The notes beneath the pieces were generated by a model, which did no database searches, was not told where the DNA came from, and worked only from the letters and a program-made list of their open reading frames with translations. A DNA stretch of 64,000 nucleotides from Sepioteuthis lessoniana (lineage: Eukaryota > Mollusca > Cephalopoda > Myopsida > Loliginidae). How positions within the stretch are numbered: position 1 is the stretch's first letter; each line of letters starts with the position of its first letter. The position numbers and the translations under genes were made by a program. Below are positions 49,587-60,280 of this stretch, in pieces. Location of the stretch: contig OY757911.1 of the NCBI GenBank assembly GCA_963585895.1, forward strand, positions 56,863,438 to 56,927,437, read 5' to 3'.

Positions 49587-50082
49587 CAAATATTGACAGG
49601 AATATTCATGTGAATATGTATATAGTGGGTAAATTGAACTCATTTTAAATTATCTATTTTACTCGCGTAGATTATTTATTTTAGGTTTTGTCTATTGTGT
49701 TATAAGGCAGAGTCATTTTGAGATTGCAAGTGAGAAAAGCAGAACGCTGATGTATTTAACCGTATTACATGTTGTATCCCTATAGTTTTTATATATATGT
49801 TTGTAATATTTCTAAACCACAGAGACAACCATGGTTCTCAGCAGACTCAGGTAACTCTATGACTTAAGTTCCTGACGGACTCCTGCTGTAACATCTCCGT
49901 GAGAAAAAGTGACAAACTCACAAAACACCCTCTTATTTACCTAATACAAACGTTTATTCGCTACTGACCCTCTAAGTAGTCATGTAAAAGAGAGAAACAG
50001 TGTACGAACTGAATTGACCGCTTTAGATAGACAGTCACAAATAAACCCTCGCGCGAGGATATATATATATATATATACAGAA

Positions 50083-50126
<44 letters not shown>

Positions 50127-50499
50127 AACAGACCTTTGTATTTTATTTATCGTTTTCTGTCGTGGTTCTCGCATGTACTGGCTCGGGGTTATGAATTTTT
50201 CTTTTTGGGTTTAGGTTCCAACTCTTCTTTTTCCTCTTTTTTGATCTGCATCTACTTCCACGGCCTTTGCGTAGAGCTTATTTTCGCTAATTACATCCAG
50301 CAGCAGATTTGCATCTCATACACTTCTATTTTTTTATTTGGGAATCTGCTGCTATTCTGACGTAGACTAGGGTAACCTTAAAGTCTTGCTAGGAAACAAC
50401 CTATTACCAAAACAATCATCCAGCGTCCCTAATTATATTTAAATGTCATTCACTGCAGAATCACCTATAAGAATATTTTAGAAACTTTGGATGTGAGTC
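49581..50499. other. spacer, (TA)n and (GA)n
   Basis: TA at 50060-50078 and GA at 50086-50122. No gene recognised. Confidence 0.55.
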
Positions 50500-50983
50500 T
50501 GAGAAGAGATTCATATTCATACTGATGAAAATCAAACATCCAATCCATATCATGCTGCATAGGGTGGACAATAGTTATGGTGACAACATGCCTCTATTCA
50601 TCTTTCACGTGACCTGAGACTCAGCACGGTAGCCAACAAGCGTTTCATTGAAGAGGGACATTTGTGGAAGACTATCTGGCGCTCGAGTCTCTTCTACAGA
50701 AGCAAGAAAGACTATTCTTGATCGTTAGGACATTCCTGCGTCAAAATCATCCCAATTTATTTCAACTTTACACCACAGATTCTAATCCTCTTGATTATTA
50801 TGTGTGGAGTGCGGTTAAATGAGAGACAGACGAAACTCCTTGCAACGCCAAAGAGAAAACGAAGGCGAGGATAACGGGAGCAGTTCATAATTTAATCTAG
50901 GGACTGTCGAGAACACTTGCAAAAAATTCTGAAGTCATCCGGAGGAGAGCGTTAAATCAAAAAGCGTCCACTTTGAATATGTA
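50500..50983 (+). mobile_element. old mariner-type transposase relic
   Basis: Near the right end, SNPLDYYVWSAVK is followed by a helical C-terminal region, close to the LNPLDYFVW block of the 32.5-kb element. The upstream part is only faintly readable. No terminal repeat was identified. The next mariner begins right at its end. Confidence 0.6.
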
Positions 50984-51880
50984 CATGGTGCCCTCAATAA
51001 GTTTCCAGCCTTTTTTTTTGTACAGGCATTTAAAATTATCGTAGGCTCTTGAAATTTCAGTATGTTATTGCTATACATTCTATGAGATGACTGACCAATT
51101 TTTTATGATTTCAGGTTCAAATGAACCGCTACAACAGGAATTGTAATACACTAACTAAAGCCTGATTGTCTCAGCTGGTGAATTTCAAAAATGCAATCTG
51201 GACGTGTGGATACTTTAGAACGATATGCAATAAAAGTATGTTTTAAACTTGGAAAAATGCCGGAAAAACGTATGGAATGCTTCACACTGCTTTTGGATCA
51301 TGTTGCATGAACCGAGCATCAGTTTTTGAGTGGCATAAGAGATCCAAGAAAGGTAGGGAATCTGTGAGGGATGATGAGAGTTGTGGGAGGAGTAAGGAAG
51401 TCAGTCCACCAGAGTTGATTGGCCAAAAGTTTAGGGTTAGGCCTACTATGTAGAGGTTTTAAAGGATTCCAAGAAGAGATTCCGTCGGAAGAGGCCAGCA
51501 CTCTTCAAATTGGGTCAGTGGCATTTACACCAGGACAATGCACCAATCCACAACTCTATACTTGTCACAGATTTTTTGACCAAGATGGGCATCAAGACAG
51601 TTCCTCACCCTCCGTATAGTCCATATCTTGCTCCCTGTGACTTTTGGTTATTCCCAAAGCTCAGAGACTGTCGTTATGAGACAATTGAGGAGATGAAAGA
51701 GGCTGTGACTGAGGTCTTTGACACGCTCACACAAGAGGACTTCCAGAAGTTGTTGGAACTGTACACCAAGAGCATTGCAGCCGGAGGAGATTGCTTCGAA
51801 GGGGACTAGAGTTTAATGTGTGTACTATCAATAAAAATGCCAAAACGAAAAAAGTTTCGAAACTTATTTAATGATCCTCG
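50984..51880 (+). mobile_element. mariner deletion derivative, 897 bp, telomere-like filler
   Basis: Flanked by TA (50982-50983 and 51881-51882). Inner ends CAATAAGTTTCCAG and, inverted, CATTAAATAAGTTTCG. N-terminal helix-turn-helix codons are at 51190-51420 (MQSGRVDTL, EWHKR, SVRDDE). The C-terminal catalytic part is at 51510-51809, with HQDNAPIHNS and YSPYLAPCDFWLFPKL, the last two Asp of a D,D34D triad. The middle third, with the first catalytic Asp, is absent. Between GGCCAAA and CTACTATG at 51428-51442 is a 15-nt telomere-like filler. Stops also break the N-terminal part. It is not autonomous but has both ends. Confidence 0.92.
51510..51809 (+). pseudogene. mariner transposase C-terminal half
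   Basis: A 99-codon open stretch that starts at QWHLHQDNAPIHNS and ends AAGGDCFEGD. It has the second and third catalytic Asp 34 residues apart in family style but lacks the first, so it cannot catalyse cleavage. Confidence 0.92.
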
Positions 51881-51889
51881 TATATATTG

Positions 51890-52127
51890 GCCTCACGCGT
51901 ATGGTGTTCGGCAATGGTCCGAGGGACCAAGGTTCAATACTAGGTCGAGTCATACCTAATACTAAAAAATGCTACTTGATATCACCTTGCTTAACACTCA
52001 GCATCATAAGGTAAGGAACACGGGTATAGTGGAGCAATCCAGAGAAAGGTTTAGTGCTCTTCCCCACATCAGTGTATTGAAAAGGGAGCCTTCGGGTCAA
52101 CCTCGATTAAGGTCACCAACATTACTT
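51890..52127 (+). mobile_element. tRNA-SINE family 2
   Basis: The head carries AAGGTTCAATACTAGG (B-box). The body has CACCTTGCTTAACACTCAGC, GTATAGTGGAGCAATCCAGA and GGGTCAACCTCGATTAAGGT. It is followed by (TA)n at 52131-52165. Confidence 0.85.
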
Positions 52128-52129
52128 AC

Positions 52130-52130
<1 letters not shown>

Positions 52131-52164
<34 letters not shown>

Positions 52165-52165
52165 T
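52131..52165. repeat. (TA)n after SINE
   Basis: TA dinucleotides with one GTATA interruption. Confidence 0.95.
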
Positions 52166-52931
52166 GAAAATATTTTTTGCAACATTTATTTGAAAAGAAT
52201 GCATAATATTGGGTTAGAGCGTGCCTAAGTTTAAATAATGAGGAAAAATCAGTCATTTTCCTGATGAGAGTCAGTTTCATGCTTCAATAATATTTTGACA
52301 ATTTTCTTCGCTTACTTGTTTGCTTACTTGTTTGTTGTCAATATATAGACGTCTAATATACGGGATATACCTGGATGAATGTTTATCAATAAATTCCTAT
52401 GATACTAAGGACTGTTTCTAACTTGTATTGTTTTTTAGGGTGATATAGGATGAGGGACGGCTGCTTTTGAACTCAGTGGCTACAAGTATATTTTGGGTTT
52501 GTGGAATCAGACTGGTTTAATAATAAATATTCATTATTGACGTTACTCCTCCAGTGTAGTAGTTATATAAAAGGGGGCCTTCTGGTCGCCCTCGACTACG
52601 GTCGCCAACTTTACTATTTATTTCGCAATAAATAATCTAATAACATATAGAGAACAAAGCATTTTTAATATGGCCAGATCATTTTTACTTCATAAGATAT
52701 ACCATAAAGAGACGATATTTGTAAAGTATTTAGGTGAATAGTATAATTATTTTCCAAGGTATTGCAAAGATAATCTTATTTGTTAAAAGTTTTTTTGGAT
52801 CATTCTTGAAAATAAGTTAAAACAGCTTCGCTCTAAAATAAATACCAGCCAAACGTTGCATTCTTGTCGGTTGGTTGGTCGAGTTTTATCGGCTATCAAA
52901 CATTGTAAGTTATTCAAGACCAAATCATCTT
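52166..52931. other. spacer with SINE family 2 3' fragment
   Basis: 52550-52615 repeats the SINE end (CTCCAGTGTAGTAGTTAT, GGTCGCCCTCGACTACGGTC). The rest is AT-rich. Confidence 0.65.
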
Positions 52932-52932
52932 T

Positions 52933-52958
<26 letters not shown>
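52932..52958. repeat. (TA)n microsatellite
   Basis: 13 TA dinucleotides next to Ceph-like copy G. Confidence 0.95.
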
Positions 52959-52959
<1 letters not shown>

Positions 52960-52963
<4 letters not shown>

Positions 52964-53440
52964 GATTTGTTAACGCATTTCGTTCATAAAAATTTGAAGT
53001 GAGCGAGAGCACTTTGTTTACACTGTCAACTGGTTTTAAGCATTTCTACCTAACACGAATAATTTTATTTATTATTAATCATCTGTATATGCACAGTTAA
53101 ATGGTTCCAAGTATTGATATGTTTCACTAACAATATAACTAAACATCAATTATTTGTTTACTGACAGTTAAAGATGAAACAATTCTGTTTCTTGCAATTT
53201 GATATAGCATAAGTCGTTTGTTTGCGTACAGTTTACATGTCAAACAGTTCTATTGGACCTATTGAAAACATCGTATCGGTGCTACCTGTCCGAGTCAGAG
53301 TCAATTTGGGAGCAATGGCAATGAAGGGATACGCTGCATTCCCCAAAGCTCCAAGCTTGGAGTCTCAACACCAGATTATTCAATGTTTTATCCAGGACAT
53401 TCATTGTGGGAGTATAACCTCTTAGCAAACATTCGTTTGG
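52960..53440 (-). mobile_element. Ceph-domain-like repeat, copy G
   Basis: On plus, subrepeats with GGTTCCAAGTATTGATATG and CAAACAGTTCTATTGGACC lead into a well-kept inverse core at 53279-53410: GTGCTACCTGTCCGAGTCAG, GGGAGCAATGGCAATGAAGG, GCATTCCCCAAAGCTCCAAG. Confidence 0.75.
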
Positions 53441-53454
53441 CTTATTTTATTCTG

Positions 53455-53650
53455 GGAAAAATGATTTTTAATGTTATAATTTTTATAGGTCACGGAGCTG
53501 ATGTTAACAATCTTATATGATTAGCTTGGCCAGTTGATATTGGTTTACTACTTTTATGGATAGGTGGTGTAATGTTTTACAACATCACGCGTGAGTTCGA
53601 GTCTCAATGGGTGCTCGTTCATAAGGCCATGTGCTACATCTAAGCAAAAA
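53455..53650 (+). repeat. unclassified repeat with tRNA-like B-box
   Basis: ATATGATTAGCTTGGCCAGT...GATATTGGTTTACT recurs diverged at 56990-57040. GTGAGTTCGAGTCTCAATGG at 53590-53610 is a good B-box. It may be a further tRNA-SINE. Confidence 0.45.
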
Positions 53651-53699
53651 CCTTAGTAAACTACAACTCTTTTTCCTTCGATACTAAACCTCCCTGAAC

Positions 53700-55500
53700 C
53701 TAAGTGGCCGTATAATCAATGTTTCTCTTGTACTTCTAATGATTTTCTGAATCTATGTTGCTTTTCTTCCAGTCTTTCCTGATTTCTTCGGATGGATGAT
53801 CTTGCTCTAAGTTTATTTTCTTCGACAGTCTCTTGCCGTATTCATTTTCATTTTTTTCCATACCCTCCTCGGTTTCACTATCGAAATCACAGGACTCCTG
53901 CTGTTTATTCTCCCCCATTCCTCCATTTTTCGTCTTTGGGTTCAATAATGGATTTAAACAGACACAAATAGACTAGTATGTCCTGCCTATTGTTCTCTAT
54001 TACCGATGTGTTATTCCTCTTTTTTAATAGGAATTTTGCTTTTTCTGAATTTTCCTTTATAATTTTTATACTAAACTTGTTCTTTTGTTGAGAAGGATAT
54101 GATAATTGGGGTTCTGATTAGTCTCGCCATTAATGCAGACATGGTTTATTTCATTTTTTTTTTTTTATTTTATTCATTTATTCACTTTCTTTATTTATGA
54201 CTGGATTCTGCAGGTAGAATCATTCGATATTGACTTCTATGCATTTATCAAACGGGGGAAATTCCTTTAACCTCATTTTTACAGTTTGCAGCATTCATTC
54301 CCGATATAATTTGATTGCGATTGGTATGGTCATGTCTTCTATGGGATGCAGTTGATACGTTTTAGCCATGAACATCGCTTCTCCTCACAAATAGCGCATT
54401 GTCTGTGGCTATCGTTTAGAGCTGTCCGTTATTTGAGAATTCTGTTCCCACAACGTGCTTGACAATTGTAGCTTTCCTTTCTGTTACTTTAATTACCTAA
54501 AGCCATCCTGAAAATGTGGCCTTGAATATTAAGAATAAATCCATATCTTTGACGAGTGCATGATCAACGTTGCTCCTAATCCACTGATCCTTTGGGCTAT
54601 GAGTAAACTTTGGTTCGTTTATTGTTTTTTTTTTTATTTCATCACATTTTGTGGATCTTTTGATATAATCTACTTCTTTGGAATATCTCGCACTTCAGAT
54701 TTGAAACTTTAACGTTCTTTGTGCTGCTGTTTCGCTATAATGAATATCCTCATGTACACATTTTAATATGTCGTTTCGTAGGGCTTGTGGCGATACTATT
54801 ATATCTCCATTACATGTTATGCCCTTCTCTCTGGTTATTTTGTGACACTTTTTTAAGGGCCTCTCTACCATTAATCAATGACTCCATATACTTCTTTTAA
54901 TTCTCTCTAGTATCTTGCTAAATACAGAGTTTTGTTTAGATTTTGAATTGATTAAGAGTCAACACTTCTGTGTTCACCAAGTGTAGTATTTTGCTTTTTG
55001 CATTTTTGTGATTTTGAACATTTTCATTACCACACTAGATTGGGAATCTAAATGTAGAATTGTGTTCTCTTTGACGTACATTATGCAAAATATAATTCTA
55101 TAAGTTTAATTGCTCATCTTAAAATTATTCGTATTGTAACCCTTTCCAATATTTTTGCTGGGATTAAATAGGAATCCTAACAGTTTGTGATCTAACTATA
55201 TTAAAAAAAGATATCGGTCCTAATAAGAATTTTCTCGCTCTTTCCGTGTTGCACACTATTTTTAGTTCTTCATTTTCAATTTTTCTTCTGTCGTTAACTT
55301 TCAGGATAAGTATATTACTGGGTGAATTCTTGTGTTATGATTGCTGCTTAGGTATGCATCTGTAGTTAGCATCACTTCTTTTTTTGGATCATGATTTTTA
55401 CCACTGTTGTTGTTTCTGTTGTGGTTAGTTCTTTTTTCAATGTGTGACGGCAAATTAAAATAAAAAGATCCCCGGATGAGCAACCATTTAAAAGCGTATG
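53700..55500 (-). mobile_element. Ty3/Gypsy-like pol fossil
   Basis: An old LTR-retrotransposon remnant on the minus strand. Recognisable parts, right to left, are an RNase H-like region (about 55480-55280), an integrase core-like region (about 54900-54300) and a charged C-terminal region (about 53945-53736). It has many breaks (more than ten) and no flanking LTRs that I can identify. It appears old. Confidence 0.6.
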
Positions 55501-56935
55501 GGAATTAGTGCATTTAAATATTGTTATCACCAAACAGGGAGTTTATTTTTTTCACACGTGTGAAGACGGGGCGGTCTGGCACTTGATCCCTCGTAAAATA
55601 AGTATTTGTTCAGAGTCCTTTCTCGGGCATATAGGAACTGGCATATTATGTGGGGGTTAATTTAGGGCTAGACTGACCGCTGATGGCAAGTGGTTTCAAA
55701 ATTTCACACTGCACACACACCCACCAAGGCCACTAGTTCTTCCTACTCTAGAAGAATGGAAGATATGGACCTCTAGGTTTAGATGTAATAATATTAATTA
55801 TAGTAGTCGACAACTCCGGTTTCCCGTATAGTATTTTTAAAGGAAAATATAGGACAACTTAGGCCAGAAGAACATTAGGCGAAAGAAGCTGAAAAAAAAA
55901 AGAAACATGAAATAGCAACTTGACAGAAGTCGACACAAAAGAACAACTTCAACGCGTAGGAACATTAAAATATATCAATCTTTTTACTATACACGCGGAT
56001 ACACTTATTCAACGCGTCGGCTATATTATCAGCGGATAGTATATGACGATAAATGTCTTTCTTCCTTTTCTTCTTTTCTTTAATCTTTCTTTAAATTGAG
56101 AGAGAGAGAGAGTATATAATTGGGTGTAGGGGGAAACAGTCGTAACGTTTACTTATCTTTTCGATGGGCTCCTTCGGAGAGTATTTTCTCTTTTACGGGT
56201 TGACGGAATTTATTTATGCATTGAAGGCATTAAGTTCCTCTTCTTGTCCAAGACTCATTCCGCTTTCTTTACCCGGAGTTTGGCGCGAGATTCGACCCCA
56301 TCCGTTCACGATGACCTCTGTTCCAAAACTGATTTTCTTATTCCCTATTTCCGCTGACGGAAGAAGGGGGCTATTTCCGCTATCAGGCGATTCGTTAGGG
56401 CTACTATATGTCCCTGTACCTCATTCTTTACCCATCCGGTCACAGAGTACAAACATCTGTTGGTTTCCATTCTGACCTGGATTTGTTACTTGAGTAATTG
56501 ACCTAGATTCCTCTTTCAACGGTCAGTCTTTGGCCTGTTAATTCAAATACGGAGGAATAGTAGTAATCCCTTTTTCTCTTCTCTCAGTGGGAGACCACGT
56601 GACAAATATTTCATAGGCATCAGTTTGCCTTTGTGTCCAAATAAACGAGACGATCTTTTGGGGTTACTTCAGAAACAGGGCTACCAGATCACTGTAGCAG
56701 GCTTGATTCTTACAATAACATTTTAAGCCCTCAAAAGGATTCAAATTTATTTTGTATCTTGGTTTTGAAAGCATTGTTGTTATTTTTGTTCAAACATTCA
56801 GTGCATACTGTAATAAGAAATGGGTCCTGATTTCATTCTCTTCTCCGCTAGCTTTTTCGTCCTATAATTCCTTAACTCTTGCTAACACGGCAAAATATCT
56901 ATTCTTGTTTCTTTACGCTCCGATTCACTCAGCTT
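55501..56935. other. spacer, mixed composition, no gene called
   Basis: The GC-richer stretch 55550-55760 looks repeat-derived. The 103-codon frame at 56164-56475 has no family resemblance and no splice context. Confidence 0.5.
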
Positions 56936-57065
56936 GACTAGTACTTTATAGGCACCCCCATTGCTATGTTTATATATAGCAGAATACATGTTGAATAGCT
57001 AATATGATTAGCTCAGATAGTTGATATTAGGTTACTGTATTGATGGGTGCATCTTATTTTCATAC
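56936..57065 (+). repeat. second copy of the 53455 repeat (partial)
   Basis: Shares ATATGATTAGCTCAGATAGT, TGATATTAGGTTACT and GATGGGTGCA in order with 53510-53620. Confidence 0.45.
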
Positions 57066-57148
57066 GATACTGTACGACTAATTAATATATTATTCATGAC
57101 TGATGTCAGCCAATTACTTCCATGATGCTGCCTACGTAAAGAACCAAT

Positions 57149-57150
<2 letters not shown>

Positions 57151-57207
<57 letters not shown>

Positions 57208-57208
57208 T
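57151..57208. repeat. (TA)n-(GT)n microsatellite
   Basis: TA to 57182, then GT to 57208. Confidence 0.96.
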
Positions 57209-57271
57209 TAAATGCTGAAAAGTTGGTATTTACACGGGATATTGACCAATCATTTGTGGATTTGCAAAGTA

Positions 57272-58173
57272 CGAAAATCATTAAATAAGTTTCCAGACTT
57301 CTTTCGTTTTGGGCACTTTTATTGATAGTACACACATGAAACTCTAGACCCCTTCGAAGTAATCTCCTCCGGCTGCAATGCACTTGCTGTACCGTTCCGA
57401 CAACTTCTGCAAGGCCCCATTGAAGTCCTCTTGTGTGAGCGTGTCAATGACCTTCGTCACAGCCACTTTCATCTCCTCAGTTGTCTCATAACGACAGCCT
57501 ATCAGCTTAGGAAATAAGCAAATGTCACAACTATAGGTCACGACTATAGGGAGGGTGAGGAACTGTCTTAAAGCCCATCTTGGTTAAATAGTCTGTGACA
57601 AGTATTGAGTTGTGGACTGGTGCATTGTACTGGTGTAAATACCACTGCCCCGATTTGAAGAGTGCTGGTCAATTCCGACGGTATCTCTTCCGGAACTCCC
57701 TTAAAACATAAACATAGTAGCCCTAACCCTAACCCTTTGGCCAATCAACTCTTGTGTATTGACTTCCTTACTCCTCTCAGACCTCTCATCATCCCTCACA
57801 GACTCCCCGCCTTTCTTGAATCTCTTATGCCACTCAAAACCTGATGCTCGATTCATGCAACATGGTCCAAAAGCAGTCTGAACCATCCCATACGTTTCTC
57901 TGGCATTTTTTCCATGTTTAAAACATACTTTTATTGTATATCTTTCTTCTAAAGTGTCCTCACGTCCAGATTGCATTCACCAGCTGTGACAATCAGGCTT
58001 TAGTAAGTGTATTCCAATTCCTGTTGTAGCTGTTGATTTGAACCTGAAATCATAAAAATTGGTCAGTCATCTCATAAGATGTATAGCAATAACATACTGA
58101 AGTGTCTAGAGTCTACGACAATTTTAAATGCATGTACAAAAAAAGACTGGAAACTTTTTTAATACATCACTCA
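57272..58173 (-). mobile_element. mariner deletion derivative, about 0.9 kb, telomere-like filler
   Basis: Starts CGAAAATCATTAAATAAG after TA at 57270-57271. The right end (inverted ATTAAAAAAGTTTCCAG) stops near a TA at 58174. On minus the N-terminal part at 57976-57701 reads MQSGREDTLEERYTIKVCFK, then EWHKRFKKGGESVRDDERSE, the helix-turn-helix region. The C-terminal end at 57541-57344 has IDTLTQEDFNGALQKL and AAGGDYFEGV. The same internal deletion as the 51-kb copy lies at 57721-57735, with filler CCCTAACCCTAACCC on plus. The frame stays open across the filler (QRVRVRATM). Confidence 0.9.
57701..57976 (-). pseudogene. mariner transposase N-terminal DNA-binding part
   Basis: 91 codons: two helix-turn-helix-like regions ending in ESVRDDERSERSKEVNTQEL, then codons from telomere-like filler. 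It lacks the whole catalytic core. A peptide like this could bind transposon ends, but expression is unknown. Confidence 0.85.
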
Positions 58174-58469
58174 TATTATCTGAAAAGGCGCTTAATATGC
58201 CAAACTCTTCATCAAGTTTATTTACAGCTAAATATTATTAAAGAGGGCCAATGAAAAAGTTTTTGCTAGGCGAAGAAAGATATTATGGGTCATGCGGCTT
58301 GCTTGCACCGTTTCACTAACTTCTCTTTTCTATTTCATGAAGTTTTTACACCGATATTGGTACGTTGAATAATATGCGAAAATCAGTAAAGTGATTTTAA
58401 GATTATTTTACGATATTCATAAATTTATTCCATATGAGATAACTTGTGAAATAATTAGATAACATATAT

Positions 58470-58742
58470 ACTGAACTAAAGAATCACATATTCGTAATTA
58501 GAGCCCATAGTTACTGATAAACTGTATATTTTATGGATTTATTTCATCCAAAATTTAAACAAACATATTGAATCCTTTTAGAAATAGGCAAATATCAAAG
58601 AATCGAACTGAACTAAAGAATCACATATTCGTAATTAGAGCCCATAGTTGCTGATAAACTGTATATTTTATGGATTTATTTCATCCAAAATTTAAACAAA
58701 CATATTAAATCCTTTTAGACATAGGCAAATATCAAAGAATCG
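58470..58742. repeat. 137-bp tandem duplication
   Basis: Copies at 58470-58605 and 58607-58742, with three differences seen (ATAGTTACTG/ATAGTTGCTG, ATTGAATCC/ATTAAATCC, TAGAAATAG/TAGACATAG). Unit content is unique AT-rich sequence. Confidence 0.93.
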
Positions 58743-58744
58743 TA

Positions 58745-59385
58745 TGGTTTGTTTGTTTGTTTGTTTGTTTGTATGGGTTTTATGGCATATCATCCTTTGT
58801 AGGTTATTCATTGCCAAATCCATTTTTATTAGAATAAACAGTTCTATTTCAAACCATTCAGTTTATCATAGGTACCCAGTTTACTTGTCAAAAACATTTA
58901 AATTTTTTAAAGCTATTCAGTTTAGTCAAAAAGTTCTAATTCAAACCATTCAGTTTAGTTGAAGTAGAGTTTTTGTTTACACACATTTGTATATTAAAAC
59001 AGTTCTATCAAAAACAATTCAGTTTAGCATAAGATCAGTTTCAGTGTCAAAAACAGTTCTATTTCAAACAATCCAGTTTAGCATACAAAACAGTTCTATT
59101 TCAGGCAACGCAGTTTAGCATGAGTACACAGTTTAGTTCTAATTGACCCATAGATCATGTGCTACCACTGAGAGATAGAGAGGACCTTGGAGCGATGGCA
59201 ATGAAGAGGTACTTTACATTCAAGAAAATTTCAGTATTACTTGAGCCTCACCATCATATTTTTAGAGTTATATACAGGACACTCGTTGGAATAGTCTTAC
59301 CCCTTATAGAGATGGAGTCTGTGTATTCTACAGCTCCCCGCCGACTGGGCAAAAGAACGCTAAGTTATGATAAGAAAGTAAATGT
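58745..59385 (-). mobile_element. Ceph-domain-like repeat, copy H (clear architecture)
   Basis: On plus: (GTTT)n at 58748-58771, the tail module TTATGGCATATCATCC...TTGTAGGTTATTCATTGCCAA (58773-58822), then at least five subrepeats of AACAGTTCTATTTCAAACCA/TTCAGTTTAG type (58835-59135), then the core at 59158-59290 (GTGCTACCACTGAGAG, TGGAGCGATGGCAATGAAGA, GAGCCTCACCATCA) and GTGTATTCTACAGC. All parts appear in the same order as in copy C inverted. Confidence 0.8.
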
Positions 59386-59711
59386 TTAATGTTATATATT
59401 TATACCAGAAGGATTTTAAAAAAGATATCAACTAAAAAAAGAAATATGGCTTTTTCCAGCTATCTGACAGTTTTCAGAGTTTCAGTTTATTTAACACTGA
59501 TCTCAACTCATAAACACTTCAAATGTTATGATGTCTTTCAGTCACAAAGTAAAAACGTGTATAAAAAGTGAGTTTTAATGTAAGCTTGGAAAATATTGGC
59601 CTTTTTCCCAAGTCATATTCAGAAATAAGATTATTTACAAAAATGTAAACTTAAGTCATATTATCTAATCTATGATGCATATATTTAATCAATACTTGAT
59701 ACAATAAAAAG

Positions 59712-59767
59712 TAACCCCTTTGGCTCTGATTGTAGAATACCCCGAATACATCAATCCAAAGGGGTTA
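59712..59767. repeat. inverted repeat, 12-bp arms
   Basis: TAACCCCTTTGG and its exact complement, 32 nt apart, upstream of Ceph-like copy I. Confidence 0.9.
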
Positions 59768-60215
59768 GACTCCTCCCACTTAAGGTTGTCTTAGATACGA
59801 TATGAAAACATCTGATTGTGAGGCTTCAGTCATTGAGTTTTGGTATGCGCGGAGTAGCCCTTCTCTGCCATTATTCCCAAATCCCGTCCGATCTAAAGTG
59901 GTATTACCAGTTTGGGTTACATCTATTGGTCAAAAAGAACTTTTTCGTCATTTAATATATATGAAACCATTTAATTCTTTTAACTGTGTGTGAATAGAAC
60001 AATTAGTGTAAAATAGCAATAATGAAACCATTTAATTATATACAAAAAATGATTGATATTAAGTTTAAAAAATAAGCGTTTCAAAAAGCAACAACCACAA
60101 CTGTTTAATTGTGGAAAAAAATGGATTATTAAGGCTAGATAGCAAGATCTGATGGTATTTAACTGCGTACAAACAAATGAGCTTTGGCCCGTTTAAAAAA
60201 TGCAACTAAAACAGT
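59768..60215 (+). mobile_element. Ceph-domain-like repeat, copy I
   Basis: The core at 59808-59930 is diverged (CATCTGATTGTGAGGCTTCA, TTCTCTGCCATTATTCCCAA). It is followed by GAAACCATTTAATT/AAACAAATGA subrepeats to 60190 and a (TA)n array. Confidence 0.65.
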
Positions 60216-60220
60216 ATTTG

Positions 60221-60221
<1 letters not shown>

Positions 60222-60278
<57 letters not shown>
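60222..60278. repeat. (TA)n microsatellite
   Basis: 28 TA dinucleotides after Ceph-like copy I. Confidence 0.97.

Positions 60279-60280
<2 letters not shown>

Noticed and set aside
56164-56475. 103-codon frame with a Pro/Ser-rich product
   Set aside because: No recognisable family, no splice signals, and probably repeat-derived.
57721-57735. Interstitial telomere or chromosome-end remnant
   Set aside because: It is only 15 nt and sits exactly at the deletion junction inside a mariner, so it is filler.
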